64,000 nucleotides of DNA, taken from positions 1 to 64,000 of the forward strand of contig NZ_BCTA01000027.1 of NCBI RefSeq assembly GCF_001570485.1, written 5' to 3'. Each line of letters starts with the position of its first letter. Within the stretch, counting starts at the first letter, position 1. The position numbers and the translations under genes were made by a program. The notes beneath the pieces were generated by a model. The model did not search any database. It saw nothing but the letters and a program-made list of their open reading frames with translations, and was not told the DNA's origin. The stretch comes from Mycolicibacterium novocastrense. GTDB taxonomy: Bacteria > Actinomycetota > Actinomycetes > Mycobacteriales > Mycobacteriaceae. Shown in pieces: positions 46,416-54,558 of this stretch.

Positions 46416-46501
46416 CGAGGGCGGAATCGGCATTCACATAAGCGGGGCCGTGCGATAACGTCGAAATCAGTGTCCTGTATTTATCAGATTGGATCTGCCC
46501 G

Positions 46502-47890
46502 ATGACCGTGACCGGCGAACAGCAAGAGATCCTGCTCGAAGACGTCGAGTTCAACCGGCGGGATCATCCCGATCGGCCGCTGCGGCCCATCCCGCCCGGC
46601 CGCGACCACTTCGCGGACCAGTGGCGGCAGATGCGCGAGTTCATGTTCGGCGAGTGGATCGACATCGACAAAGAGGTCCAACCCAACGAACTCACGCGGC
46701 TACGCGACGACTACTTCTGGCAGGGCGACGAATACATCGTCGGCGTGGTCGACGCGTTCGAGCGCCTCGGCTACGAGAAGGGCCGCGCACTGTATGAACA
46801 GGCGCTGACCCAGGGCGTCGACACGCTCGAGGACCCGCCCCGGGAGTTCGTCGAATTCTTCGAGCACCTGGATCAGCTTCCGAGCCAGTTCGACCTCGAG
46901 GCCGCCGAACGCGGCCGCATGCTGGCGATGTCGGCCACTAGGACCGCCACCATGATCATCCAGGGGTGGGCGTTCTACGAGACCGCGATGACCGGAGACA
47001 TCTCCGCCTCCACCGGCGCCACCGGTCGTTTCGCCGATGACGGCCCGCGGCGCTTCATCGAGACCGCACGGGTGTTCGCGGAGTTCACGCTGCCCGACAT
47101 CTTCGACCGGCACTCGGAGGCCTTCCAGGATGTGGTGCGGGTGCGGTTGATGCACGGGCTGGCCAGTCGTGGTTTGCGCCGCAAATGGGGGGACGACGTC
47201 TACCTCAAGTTCGGCGAGCCCATTCCGGTGACGTCCCTGCTCGGGTTCGGCAGCGGGATGCTGCTCGGACGGCTCGTCGACCATGCCTTCGGGCGCAAGC
47301 TGACCAGCCAGCAGCTCGAGGACCTCGCCGAGTACTCGTCGTACTCCGGGCGGCTGTGGGGTGCGCCGGAGCGGCTCTATTCCCCGACCGGCCTGGAGCT
47401 GATCAAGTCGCTGAACTATGTCCTGGCCAGGGGCGGCAACCCGTCGCCGTGGCGAGCCGAACTCGTCGATGCGATCGCGGGTCCCGCGCACCTGACGACG
47501 CTGACCGAAACGCTTCCCGGCGTCGTCAAGAAGTTGGTGGCTCGGCACGCCAACCAGCTCACCGCAACCCTCGCGCTCGTCCCGGCGGGCGCGGTGTTCG
47601 GATACCAGCAGATCGAGGCGATGGTGGCCGGCAGCTTCTTCGAGCCGCTTGGCTACAACTACGAACGCCGGGTCCGGATCTTCAAGAAGGTCGCCAGGCT
47701 CAACGTCGGCATCGCGATCGTGGCCGACAAGCTGCCGTGGTCCAACCCCCTCCGCGAGCAGAGAAAAAAGACCGGTGCGGCCGCGCGTGAGCGGATCGCG
47801 ATGCTGAACAAAATCGCCAAGGGCCGGCAGATTCCGCTGACGTACACCCACCACGACCGATCGACCAAGGGAGAGGGCTTCACCGGCTGA
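46502..47890 (+). CDS. MpaB-family (DUF2236) putative haem oxygenase
   Basis: The 462-residue protein fits the oxygenase MpaB/latex-clearing-protein-like family, with a helical fold around haem b: TRTATMIIQGWAFYET, VVRVRLMHGLASRGLRRKWG and HANQLTATLALVP. Mycobacteria carry many such paralogues, mostly without known substrates. There is no signal peptide, so it is likely cytoplasmic or membrane-attached. ATG 46502 is the natural start (MTVTGEQQEILLED). It is followed 76 nt later by the ArsR gene. Confidence 0.85.
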   Translation: MTVTGEQQEILLEDVEFNRRDHPDRPLRPIPPGRDHFADQWRQMREFMFGEWIDIDKEVQPNELTRLRDDYFWQGDEYIVGVVDAFERLGYEKGRALYEQALTQGVDTLEDPPREFVEFFEHLDQLPSQFDLEAAERGRMLAMSATRTATMIIQGWAFYETAMTGDISASTGATGRFADDGPRRFIETARVFAEFTLPDIFDRHSEAFQDVVRVRLMHGLASRGLRRKWGDDVYLKFGEPIPVTSLLGFGSGMLLGRLVDHAFGRKLTSQQLEDLAEYSSYSGRLWGAPERLYSPTGLELIKSLNYVLARGGNPSPWRAELVDAIAGPAHLTTLTETLPGVVKKLVARHANQLTATLALVPAGAVFGYQQIEAMVAGSFFEPLGYNYERRVRIFKKVARLNVGIAIVADKLPWSNPLREQRKKTGAAARERIAMLNKIAKGRQIPLTYTHHDRSTKGEGFTG

Positions 47891-47929
47891 GTCGAGCGCG
47901 CTGCGCGACCGCACGAGCAAGCGTGACGG

Positions 47930-47960
47930 TTGACAACGTACAACCGATTGGTTGTATATT
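47930..47960 (+). promoter_or_regulatory. Promoter with embedded operator for the ArsR-SRPBCC pair
   Basis: TTGACA (47930-47935) and TATATT (47955-47960) fit -35 and -10 boxes at 19-nt spacing (TGTATA would give 17). Between and partly within them is a perfect inverted repeat TACAACC-GATT-GGTTGTA (47939-47956). The GTG start at 47967 lies seven bases after the -10, so the mRNA should be leaderless. Confidence 0.7.
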
Positions 47961-47966
47961 CTGACG

Positions 47967-48293
47967 GTGACCGACCAGGACGAGGACAGAGCGGACGCGT
48001 TCTTCCACGCCTTGGCCGACCGAACTCGGCGAGACATTCTTCGTCGGGTGCTGGCCGGCGAGCACTCGGTCACGGCGCTCGCGGCGCAGTACGACATGAG
48101 CTTCGCCGCGGTGCAAAAGCACGTCGCCGTGCTGGAGAAGGCGGGCCTGATCTCCAAGCGTCGTCAGGGGCGAGAGCAGCTGGCGAGTGGCGAGGTGGAG
48201 GCGGTGCGGTCAGTCGCCTCGATGCTCACCGAGCTCGAGGACGTCTGGCGAGGTCGCATCGCTCGCATTGACGAGCTACTCAGCGAGGAATAA
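47967..48293 (+). CDS. ArsR-family winged-helix repressor
   Basis: The 108-residue protein has the ArsR/SmtB fold (FFHALADRTRRDILRRVLAGEHSVTALAAQY, MSFAAVQKHVAVLEKAGLIS). It lacks the Cys motif of metal sensors and is of the type that is paired with SRPBCC proteins. GTG 47967 is chosen from the promoter layout. It is followed after 2 nt by the SRPBCC gene and probably represses both through the palindrome in its promoter. Confidence 0.9.
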   Translation: MTDQDEDRADAFFHALADRTRRDILRRVLAGEHSVTALAAQYDMSFAAVQKHVAVLEKAGLISKRRQGREQLASGEVEAVRSVASMLTELEDVWRGRIARIDELLSEE

Positions 48294-48295
48294 CC

Positions 48296-48784
48296 ATGCC
48301 TGTCACCGACATCAGCAAGAACATCGACGAGCGCACCCTGACGATCACCGCGGAGTTCGCGGCGCCCGTCGAGCGCATTTGGCAGATCTACGCCGACCCG
48401 CGGCAGCTCGAGAAGATCTGGGGCCCACCGGGTTACCCGGCCACCGTGGTCGAGCATGCGCTCACCCCGGGTGGCACCGTCACCTACTACATGACCGGCC
48501 CCGACGGCGAGAAGTACGGAGGCTACTGGAAGGTCACGGCCGTCGACGAGCCGCGCAGCTTCAGTTTCGAAGACGGCTTCGCCGACGAAAATCTCAAACC
48601 CGCAACCGATATGCCGGTCGCGCACAGCGTCTACACCTTCGAGGCGATCGGCGACGGTTCCACCAGGGCCACCTACGTCAGCACGTACGAGTCGGCCGAA
48701 GGCCTGCAGAAGGTGCTCGAGATGGGCGTCGAAGAGGGCACGGCGCAGGCGATCAATCAGATCGACGAGCTACTCGCGAGCTGA
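48296..48784 (+). CDS. SRPBCC/AHSA1-family protein
   Basis: This 162-residue START-like protein (TITAEFAAPVERIWQIYADPRQLEKIWGPPGYPA in outline) has a hydrophobic cavity fold that binds small lipophilic ligands. It is the second gene of the ArsR-SRPBCC pair; in such pairs the partner may act with, or be controlled by, the repressor. Its 3' end overlaps the convergent MFS gene by 32 nt. Confidence 0.9.
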   Translation: MPVTDISKNIDERTLTITAEFAAPVERIWQIYADPRQLEKIWGPPGYPATVVEHALTPGGTVTYYMTGPDGEKYGGYWKVTAVDEPRSFSFEDGFADENLKPATDMPVAHSVYTFEAIGDGSTRATYVSTYESAEGLQKVLEMGVEEGTAQAINQIDELLAS

Positions 48785-50006
48785 CGCCGGGCACGGTCAC
48801 GATGCCGGAACCCTCTGTCGTCCCGCCGATCTTCGGCTGGAGTGTCGCGAATGTGCCGGCAGCGGCGGTGAGTCCGCCGACCACAACGGCCCACCCGCCG
48901 GCCCATCCGACATGCGCGGCGGTGCCGCCGACGATCAATGGACCTGAGGCGCGCCCGAGGGTCGCCCACCCCTGCAGCCGCGCATTCGCCGTCGCGAACT
49001 CGCTCAGCCGGACTCGTCGGGCCACAAGGAGTGGGCGAAGCATGCTGCTGGTTCCGGACGCGGCACCACAAACCAGTCCGCCCAGATACAGCCACGGTGA
49101 CGCGGTCGACGCGAGCATGCTGATCAGCGCTACCGCGTGCAACGCCGCCGCTCCGGCGGCGAGCACTTCCGGTGGAAGCCTTCCGATCCGCCCCGCCAGC
49201 ACAGCCCGTCCGGTGACCTTTCCGATTCCGCTTGACGCGAGCACGAATCCCGCGACATACGGGTCGACACCTCGGTGGCTCAACATTGCGACGACCAAAA
49301 CCGTCGCGGCGACGGCACTCGCTTGTTCAAGCGTGTATGCCACACGCAGGCGCCGCATCGGGCGAGAACCAATCAGCAGGCGCGGTGCTGTCGGCGGGTT
49401 GCAGTGGGTCGGAATGTGCCGCGGCAGATACCGGGCGTGCAGCGCTGCGGTCACCACCCCGCCCGCGGCTCCGAGCACCGCGACGGCAGCACGCCACCCG
49501 AGCGTTTCGGCGAGGTACTGAGCCAAGGGCACGAACACGCTGCTGGCCAGCCCACCGGCCACCGTGACGGTGGCGATCCTTCGACGCATCCGGCTTGAAT
49601 CCATCAGGGCGAGAACAGCGAATGTCGGTTCGTAGAGAGTGGCAGCCATGGCCGCGCCGATCAGCGCCCATGCGGCATAGAGCATCGCTATCGACGACGC
49701 GGACGCCCACAGCGTGGTCGCGACGATCATCAGCAGTGCGCCCCCGGTCATCGTCACCCGCGGTCCCAGCCTGGCCAACAACACGACGACGGCCCGCGCA
49801 GACATGCCCGCCACGAGGAGTCCGACCGAGAACGCGCAGCTGACCGCGGTGACACCCCAGCCCGGTTGGCGTGTCATGAGGGGCGCCACGGCGGCGAACG
49901 CGTAGTACAGCACTCCCCAGGAGATCAGCTGTGTGATGGCCAGCGCGGCCGTCGCCCGCCGGAGTTCCGGCGGGCCCGACCGTACTGCCTCAGCCGCAGC
50001 AGGCAC
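48753..50006 (-). CDS. MFS exporter in a putative metalloid-response group
   Basis: This MFS protein of about 417 residues has twelve predicted membrane segments (ITQLISWGVLYYAFAAVAPL first). GTG 50006 is chosen since longer forms run back through the flavoprotein gene; this start overlaps that gene's stop by 17 nt, which suggests coupling. The substrate is unknown; a link with arsenic or another metalloid is inferred from neighbours. Confidence 0.82.
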   Translation of the reverse strand: MPAAAEAVRSGPPELRRATAALAITQLISWGVLYYAFAAVAPLMTRQPGWGVTAVSCAFSVGLLVAGMSARAVVVLLARLGPRVTMTGGALLMIVATTLWASASSIAMLYAAWALIGAAMAATLYEPTFAVLALMDSSRMRRRIATVTVAGGLASSVFVPLAQYLAETLGWRAAVAVLGAAGGVVTAALHARYLPRHIPTHCNPPTAPRLLIGSRPMRRLRVAYTLEQASAVAATVLVVAMLSHRGVDPYVAGFVLASSGIGKVTGRAVLAGRIGRLPPEVLAAGAAALHAVALISMLASTASPWLYLGGLVCGAASGTSSMLRPLLVARRVRLSEFATANARLQGWATLGRASGPLIVGGTAAHVGWAGGWAVVVGGLTAAAGTFATLQPKIGGTTEGSGIVTVPGVSSRVARRSD

Positions 50007-51291
50007 TCGTCTCCGCCTCGGGTTGGGGAACCGCCGGCTCAGGCTGTGCCTTGAGGCCGCAGGTCGATCCGGATGTCGGAAGAACCAGCTCCACCCGGTT
50101 CGCGGCGTCGTCGTCGCCGGCGAGTGCGGCGACCACCGAACGGACCTGCTCATAGCCGGTCGCCAACAGCAGGTTGGGCGCACGGCCGTAACTCTTCGCT
50201 CCGACGGCGTAGAACCCCTGTTCGGGATGGGCGAGTTCGGCCGCCCCGTGCGGGGGCACCGAACCACACGAGTGGACGTTGGGGTCGATCAACCGGGCCA
50301 GCGCCCGCGTGCTCTCCACCCACGGGTCGAGGTCGAGGCGCACCTCGCGTAGGAAGTCGAAGTCGGGACGAAATCCCGTTGCCGCCACGATCTCGTCGAA
50401 CGGTCCGGTTTCCCGGCCCTCGGGCGACACCAACACGATGCCCGACTCGTCGACGTCGGTTCGTTCGATGCGGAAACCCGTCAACAGCCGGACCTGACCC
50501 GAGGAGACCAACTGGTGCGCGTCGGCCCCGAGCTTGCCCCGCTCGGGTAGCCGCGCATCGACGTCGTTGCCGAAGACCCGCGTCTTTTCGCCTCTACGCA
50601 CGACCCAGGTGATCGTGGTGCCGGGAGCCGACTCGGCCAGCAGGGCCAACTCGCGGATCACGTGCTTGGCCGAGTGTCCGCTTCCGACCACGGCGACCCG
50701 TCGGCCGGCGTAGCGATCGCGTTCGGTGCCGAGCACATCGGGAATTCCGTAGCTGATGCGCCGGGCCGCTTGGTCTTCGCCGATCGCCGGAATACCCTCG
50801 GCACCAATCGGATTCGGGGACCGCCAGGTTCCTGTCGCATCGATGACGGCGCGCACCGGTGTCCGCGTGTCACCGTGCGGGCCGCTCGTGGTGATGATGA
50901 ACGGCCGGGCGCCGCGGTCGTCGTCGCGCAGCTTGTCCACACCCTGGCGGGTGACACCGACAACCCGGTGGCCGAGCCGCAGATGGGGCGCGATGGCATC
51001 CAGCCCCGCCAGCGGCGACAAATACTGCTCGACGATCTCGGCGCCGGTCGGGTACGCGGCCGGATCCGGCGAGTTCCACCCGTGACCCTTCAGCAGCCGT
51101 TGCGCGGCACGATCCATGTCGTAGCGCCACGGCGAGAACAGGCGCACGTGGCCCCAGCGTCGGACGCTGGCGCCGACGACTTCTCCCGCTTCGAAAACGA
51201 CGAACGGCAGGCCGCGCTCGGCCAGGTGCGCGGCCGCGGCAAGCCCGACCGGACCGGCCCCGAGAACCGCGACGGGAAGCTGCTTCGACAT
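49990..51291 (-). CDS. FAD-dependent monooxygenase/flavoprotein with a Cys-rich tail
   Basis: The 433-residue protein has an N-terminal FAD Rossmann motif (VAVLGAGPVGLAAAAHLAERG), a second nucleotide site (VAVVGSGHSAKHVI) and the ATGF motif of flavin monooxygenases (VAATGFRPDFDF). The end carries Cys at 411 (STCGL) and a terminal pair 431-432 (SACCG), unusual for the family and reminiscent of flavoproteins in arsenic gene clusters. ATG 51291 has AGGAGG before it. It is divergent from the ECF sigma gene and coupled to the MFS gene. Confidence 0.85.
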   Translation of the reverse strand: MSKQLPVAVLGAGPVGLAAAAHLAERGLPFVVFEAGEVVGASVRRWGHVRLFSPWRYDMDRAAQRLLKGHGWNSPDPAAYPTGAEIVEQYLSPLAGLDAIAPHLRLGHRVVGVTRQGVDKLRDDDRGARPFIITTSGPHGDTRTPVRAVIDATGTWRSPNPIGAEGIPAIGEDQAARRISYGIPDVLGTERDRYAGRRVAVVGSGHSAKHVIRELALLAESAPGTTITWVVRRGEKTRVFGNDVDARLPERGKLGADAHQLVSSGQVRLLTGFRIERTDVDESGIVLVSPEGRETGPFDEIVAATGFRPDFDFLREVRLDLDPWVESTRALARLIDPNVHSCGSVPPHGAAELAHPEQGFYAVGAKSYGRAPNLLLATGYEQVRSVVAALAGDDDAANRVELVLPTSGSTCGLKAQPEPAVPQPEAETSACCG

Positions 51292-51448
51292 GGTGTTCCT
51301 CCTTGTTGTGGGGTTCATGTGTTGTGACGGGTGAAAGCCCGTATGGACGCGATGAGTCGCGTGGGTGCATCCTTTGGCATGAGCCACCGTCTATAGAGGT
51401 GCCGGCCGCGTATTCCGTGACCGCGGCGCAACCGATAGGGAGTCGGAC

Positions 51449-52087
51449 ATGACGTCGAACCTGACAAGCCGAGCCGAGCTGACGGTCGAGGACGTCTGGC
51501 GGCGCTTCGGCGCGGAGATCCGCACCTTCGTCCGTCGGCGCGTGGCGGATCCGCATCGCGCCGACGACCTGGTCGCGGACATTCTGCTGCGGGTCCACCG
51601 GAACTTGAGCGCACTGGACGATCACGATCGCCTGGCGGCGTGGCTGTTTCGCATCGCCCGCAATGTGATCATCGACGAGTACCGCCGGGCCGGCGACAAC
51701 AGAGAAGTACTCGAGGCCGCACCGGGCGAGCGTCTGGTGAAAGACATCGCCGACCCCACCGACACTGAAGATGTGCGGCGCGAGTTGGCCAATTGCCTGA
51801 GACCGTTACTGGATGACATGTCTCCCGCCTACCGGCGCGCACTGGAGTTGACCGACCTTGACGGCGTGACCCAGGCGGTGGCGGCCGAGCAGGAGGGAAT
51901 CACCGTCTCGGGCATGAAGTCCCGAGTCCAGCGCGCCAGAAAACAGCTCGCCGACCTACTGGCTCGGTGCTGCTCGCTAACCCTGGACGCGCGCGGAATG
52001 CCGCTGGATTACACGCCTCCCGCGCATTGTCACCCCAGTACGTCCGTTGACGTCGCCGACAGGACGTGCGGCTGCTCGCCCCGGTGA
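51449..52087 (+). CDS. ECF sigma factor with Cys-rich C-terminus (SigZ-like)
   Basis: This 212-residue ECF sigma factor has regions 2 (ADDLVADILLRVHRNL, LAAWLFRIARNVIIDEYRR) and 4 (SPAYRRALELTDLDGVTQAVAAEQEGITVSGMKSRVQRAR in outline, 125-164). Past region 4 it has a tail of about 40 residues with five Cys (174, 175, 194, 207, 209). A Cys tail of this sort suggests direct sensing of a thiol-reactive metal or metalloid. No anti-sigma gene is adjacent. ATG 51449 has GGGAG before it. It is divergent from the flavoprotein gene, the likely target. Confidence 0.88.
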   Translation: MTSNLTSRAELTVEDVWRRFGAEIRTFVRRRVADPHRADDLVADILLRVHRNLSALDDHDRLAAWLFRIARNVIIDEYRRAGDNREVLEAAPGERLVKDIADPTDTEDVRRELANCLRPLLDDMSPAYRRALELTDLDGVTQAVAAEQEGITVSGMKSRVQRARKQLADLLARCCSLTLDARGMPLDYTPPAHCHPSTSVDVADRTCGCSPR

Positions 52088-52157
52088 GTGGCACACCCTT
52101 TCCGATTCAATCGGTACGGATGTGCCACTCGGCCGAGGGCTTAGATGGCGGCACGCC

Positions 52158-52424
52158 CTAACAGCCCGAGCCGGTCAACTTGTTGTACGCGCGTTCGTAG
52201 TTGCTCGCGGCCTGCAACGTAAGCGCGTCGTTCGGCCCCCACTTGTCGTAAGCGTTCTTGAACGCCTTCGCGGTGAAGTCGTAGTCGTGCCATACCTTGG
52301 CGCAGTACTTGGCGTGATCGCGTTCCATCGGCTTTGCGTCCGCCATGCCGGACCCGAGGCCGGCGAGCGCGAGTGACAGCGCGACGGCCGCGGCCGCCCT
52401 TCTCGCGATTGCCCGAATGTTCAT
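52158..52424 (-). CDS. Small secreted protein
   Basis: The 88-residue product has a signal peptide (AIARRAAAAVALSLALAGLGSGMADA) and a mature part of about 58 residues with two Cys (KYCAKVW and TGSGC at the end), which may form a disulfide. ATG 52424 has GAAGGGAA upstream. No family is recognised. It converges with the sigma factor gene. Confidence 0.7.
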   Translation of the reverse strand: MNIRAIARRAAAAVALSLALAGLGSGMADAKPMERDHAKYCAKVWHDYDFTAKAFKNAYDKWGPNDALTLQAASNYERAYNKLTGSGC

Positions 52425-52460
52425 CTGAGTTCCCTTCGTAGGTGGGCGGGATCTTCCCGC

Positions 52461-52724
52461 TTGCACCCCGTACAGACGTGGGCCCGCGTCAAAGGACGCG
52501 CATGTTCACCGCAGTTCATTTGCGATATCACGACCGGAATCAAGGTGTCGCAGCCGACGGTGTCCCACCAGTCCGAATTGCTGCGTGACGCTGGACTTCT
52601 GACCTTCGAATGCCGAGTGTCGTGGGTGTACTACACCGTGGTGCCCGAGTTGCTGCAGCCTCTGTCCGCACTGCGCCCCGAGATTCCGATCGCCAGGACG
52701 ACTCGCCTCACAGGAGGTCCGTGA
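52461..52724 (+). pseudogene. ArsR-family repressor fragment
   Basis: The frame holds the second half of an ArsR protein: FICDITTGIKVSQPTVSHQSELLRDAGLL in outline (about 52515-52601), then a wing with VSWVYYTVVPELLQPLSAL. The N-terminal helices and the first part of the metal site are missing, and the only start available is TTG 52461. It resembles arsenic-type ArsR proteins (compare CDLT...VSQPTVSHHLKVL). It overlaps the end of the SDR gene. Confidence 0.65.
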
Positions 52725-53580
52725 TGGTTTTGAGGCCCGCCTCGTAGAGCACGCCGGGTAGCATGCCACCGTCGATCTCGATGGTCGTACCGTTGATGTA
52801 ATCGGCTTGGCCGCTGCACAAGAACACCGCCACCCGCCCCACTTCGGCCGGCTCTCCCGCCCTGCGGAGCGGGATGTCCCGGAAGTATCTCTCGGCGGTC
52901 GGGTCGTCCTTGGGCAACACGAATGACCTGAAGTTGTCGGTCATCGTCGGCCCGAGCGCCAGGCAGTTCACCCGCGCCTTGGGACCCCACTCTTCGGCCA
53001 GCGACCGGGTCAGGTGGTTGAGCCCGGCCTTGGCCGCACCGTAGGACACGAGAGTCGGCGACCCGGCGGGATGCCCGGCCCCGGACGAGATGTTGACGAT
53101 CGAGCCGACACCGTCCTGCTCGCGCATTTGTCGAAAGACCCTGATCGCGAACCACATCGGGCTGATCAAATTCATCTGGACAGCGAACGAGTGGAACAGG
53201 ACCGTGCGCTCGAAGTCGTCGGCACCTGTCGGCGCGCCCTGCATGCGCGCGACGAGTTCGGGAACGTCCTCGACGTGTGGAGTGGGGACCGTGCCGCCCG
53301 CGTTGTTGACCAGTATGTCGATGCGCCCGTAGTCGGCAACGACGCCGGAGATGAAGTCGTCGATCGCGCGATAGTCACCCTGATCGCACACCCGCTGAGA
53401 AGAGCGGCCGAGCCAGTCGGCGTTCTGCTCGACGCCCGGCATGGCCTCGAGCGGCCGCCGCGAACACCCGATGACGGTCGCTCCGGCGCGCAACAGTTCG
53501 TGCGCGATACCGACCCCGACGCCCCTGCTGGTTCCGGTCACGATGGCGACCTTGCTCTCAAGGGGTGCGTTTCCGTGCAC
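52708..53580 (-). CDS. Short-chain dehydrogenase/reductase
   Basis: This 290-residue SDR has TGTSRGVGVG, NNAGGTVPTP, the Ser in VNISSGAGHPAG, YGAAK and a C-terminal TTIEIDGGML typical of 3-oxoacyl-reductase-like SDRs. GTG 53580 follows GAGAGGAAC. A 198-nt gap separates it from the divergent small gene at 53779. The substrate is unknown. Confidence 0.9.
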   Translation of the reverse strand: MHGNAPLESKVAIVTGTSRGVGVGIAHELLRAGATVIGCSRRPLEAMPGVEQNADWLGRSSQRVCDQGDYRAIDDFISGVVADYGRIDILVNNAGGTVPTPHVEDVPELVARMQGAPTGADDFERTVLFHSFAVQMNLISPMWFAIRVFRQMREQDGVGSIVNISSGAGHPAGSPTLVSYGAAKAGLNHLTRSLAEEWGPKARVNCLALGPTMTDNFRSFVLPKDDPTAERYFRDIPLRRAGEPAEVGRVAVFLCSGQADYINGTTIEIDGGMLPGVLYEAGLKTITDLL

Positions 53581-53778
53581 GGGATTGTTCCTCTCGTTAA
53601 GGGGGATTGGCTAGCAGACCGATTCACCTGGGAGTCAGACCTTATCGACTTACAGATCGACTCGGAATGTGGCGGCGTCGGCGCCCGTTGAGCGGCACCG
53701 GTCAAGCGCTCATGGCATCGGACCTGACCGACGCGCAGCGACTCCACGAACTCGAGCAGCCATCTCGACGACAGGGTG

Positions 53779-53994
53779 ATGCCGGTGCTGACGAAGTGGC
53801 GGATATTCGAACGCGAGGACTTCACTGGTGAGGCCGCGCGGATGCGCGACGTCGGTGTGCTGTTCGAGGAGCTGGAGGAGGCCTCGCAGAAGTTCGAGGA
53901 ATCCAAGCAGCGTCGCCGCGAGCGGAGGATTGCGTCGGCTCCGGCAGACTACGTGCTAACGCCGCCCGCGCGGCCGCCGATGAAAGGGGCATGA
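53779..53994 (+). CDS. Small charged protein (MPVLTKWR type)
   Basis: This 71-residue protein begins MPVLTKWRIFERED, has a helical, probably coiled-coil middle (VGVLFEELEEASQKFEESKQRRRERR in part) and a Pro-rich end. A truncated copy of the gene lies at 35228-35310. No known function. Its stop overlaps the ATG of the next gene (ATGA), so the two are coupled. Confidence 0.72.
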   Translation: MPVLTKWRIFEREDFTGEAARMRDVGVLFEELEEASQKFEESKQRRRERRIASAPADYVLTPPARPPMKGA

Positions 53995-54434
53995 CGCCGT
54001 CCCGTGGAGTCGCGGTCGCACTCGCCGGTGCGGTGTGTGGGTTCTGGTTGGGGGGAATGGCGACGGCACACGCAGAGGCGTTCGCCCAACTCGATCGCGT
54101 TCCCGTGGTGGCGTCGCCGACATGCGGCGGCAGCGTCAGCGCCGAGGCACAGGTGACCCCGGTACAGGTCGGCGATCGCGCCGAGAACGGGGTCCGCGTC
54201 GCCATCCACTACGACGCGGGTACCTACGACGGCTCGTGTTCTCTCACCGTCGCCGCCGATTGGGTCAATCTCGACACGGGCGCCTCGGGCAGCAGCGACA
54301 TCACCGCTGTCTCGACCATCGACGGGCACTACGGCTTCATCGGATATGCCAATACGACATTCGCGACCGGTCCCGGCACGGTCGTCCTCACGGTCAGCTC
54401 GCATCCCGATGACGAGATGCGACTCACCACCTGA
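53991..54434 (+). CDS. Small secreted beta-rich protein
   Basis: This 147-residue protein has a signal peptide (VAVALAGAVCGFWLGGMATAHA) and a mature part of about 118 residues rich in Thr/Val/Gly with two Cys (SPTCGGS, DGSCSLT) that may form a disulfide. The pattern suggests an Ig-like or other beta sandwich. It is translated from an ATGA overlap with the preceding small gene. No family is recognised. Confidence 0.72.
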   Translation: MTPSRGVAVALAGAVCGFWLGGMATAHAEAFAQLDRVPVVASPTCGGSVSAEAQVTPVQVGDRAENGVRVAIHYDAGTYDGSCSLTVAADWVNLDTGASGSSDITAVSTIDGHYGFIGYANTTFATGPGTVVLTVSSHPDDEMRLTT

Positions 54435-54525
54435 GTCCGAAGCGCCTGCCTACTTCTCCTTCGGCCGCCGGGACAGCGGCTGCCACCAGCGAAAACTTCG
54501 AGGTGGCCCCGCCGTGCAACAATCT

Positions 54526-54553
54526 TTGACAGCTGTCAGAGATTTGGTACCGT
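54526..54553 (+). promoter_or_regulatory. Promoter and TetR-type operator of the FMO operon
   Basis: TTGACA (54526-54531) and TACCGT (54548-54553) are spaced 16 nt apart and lie just before GTG 54559. The perfect palindrome TGACAGCTGTCA (54527-54538) covers the -35 box. TGACA-N2-TGTCA sites are common for mycobacterial TetR proteins, and a TetR gene is next in the operon. Confidence 0.7.
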
Positions 54554-54558
54554 AGCCG

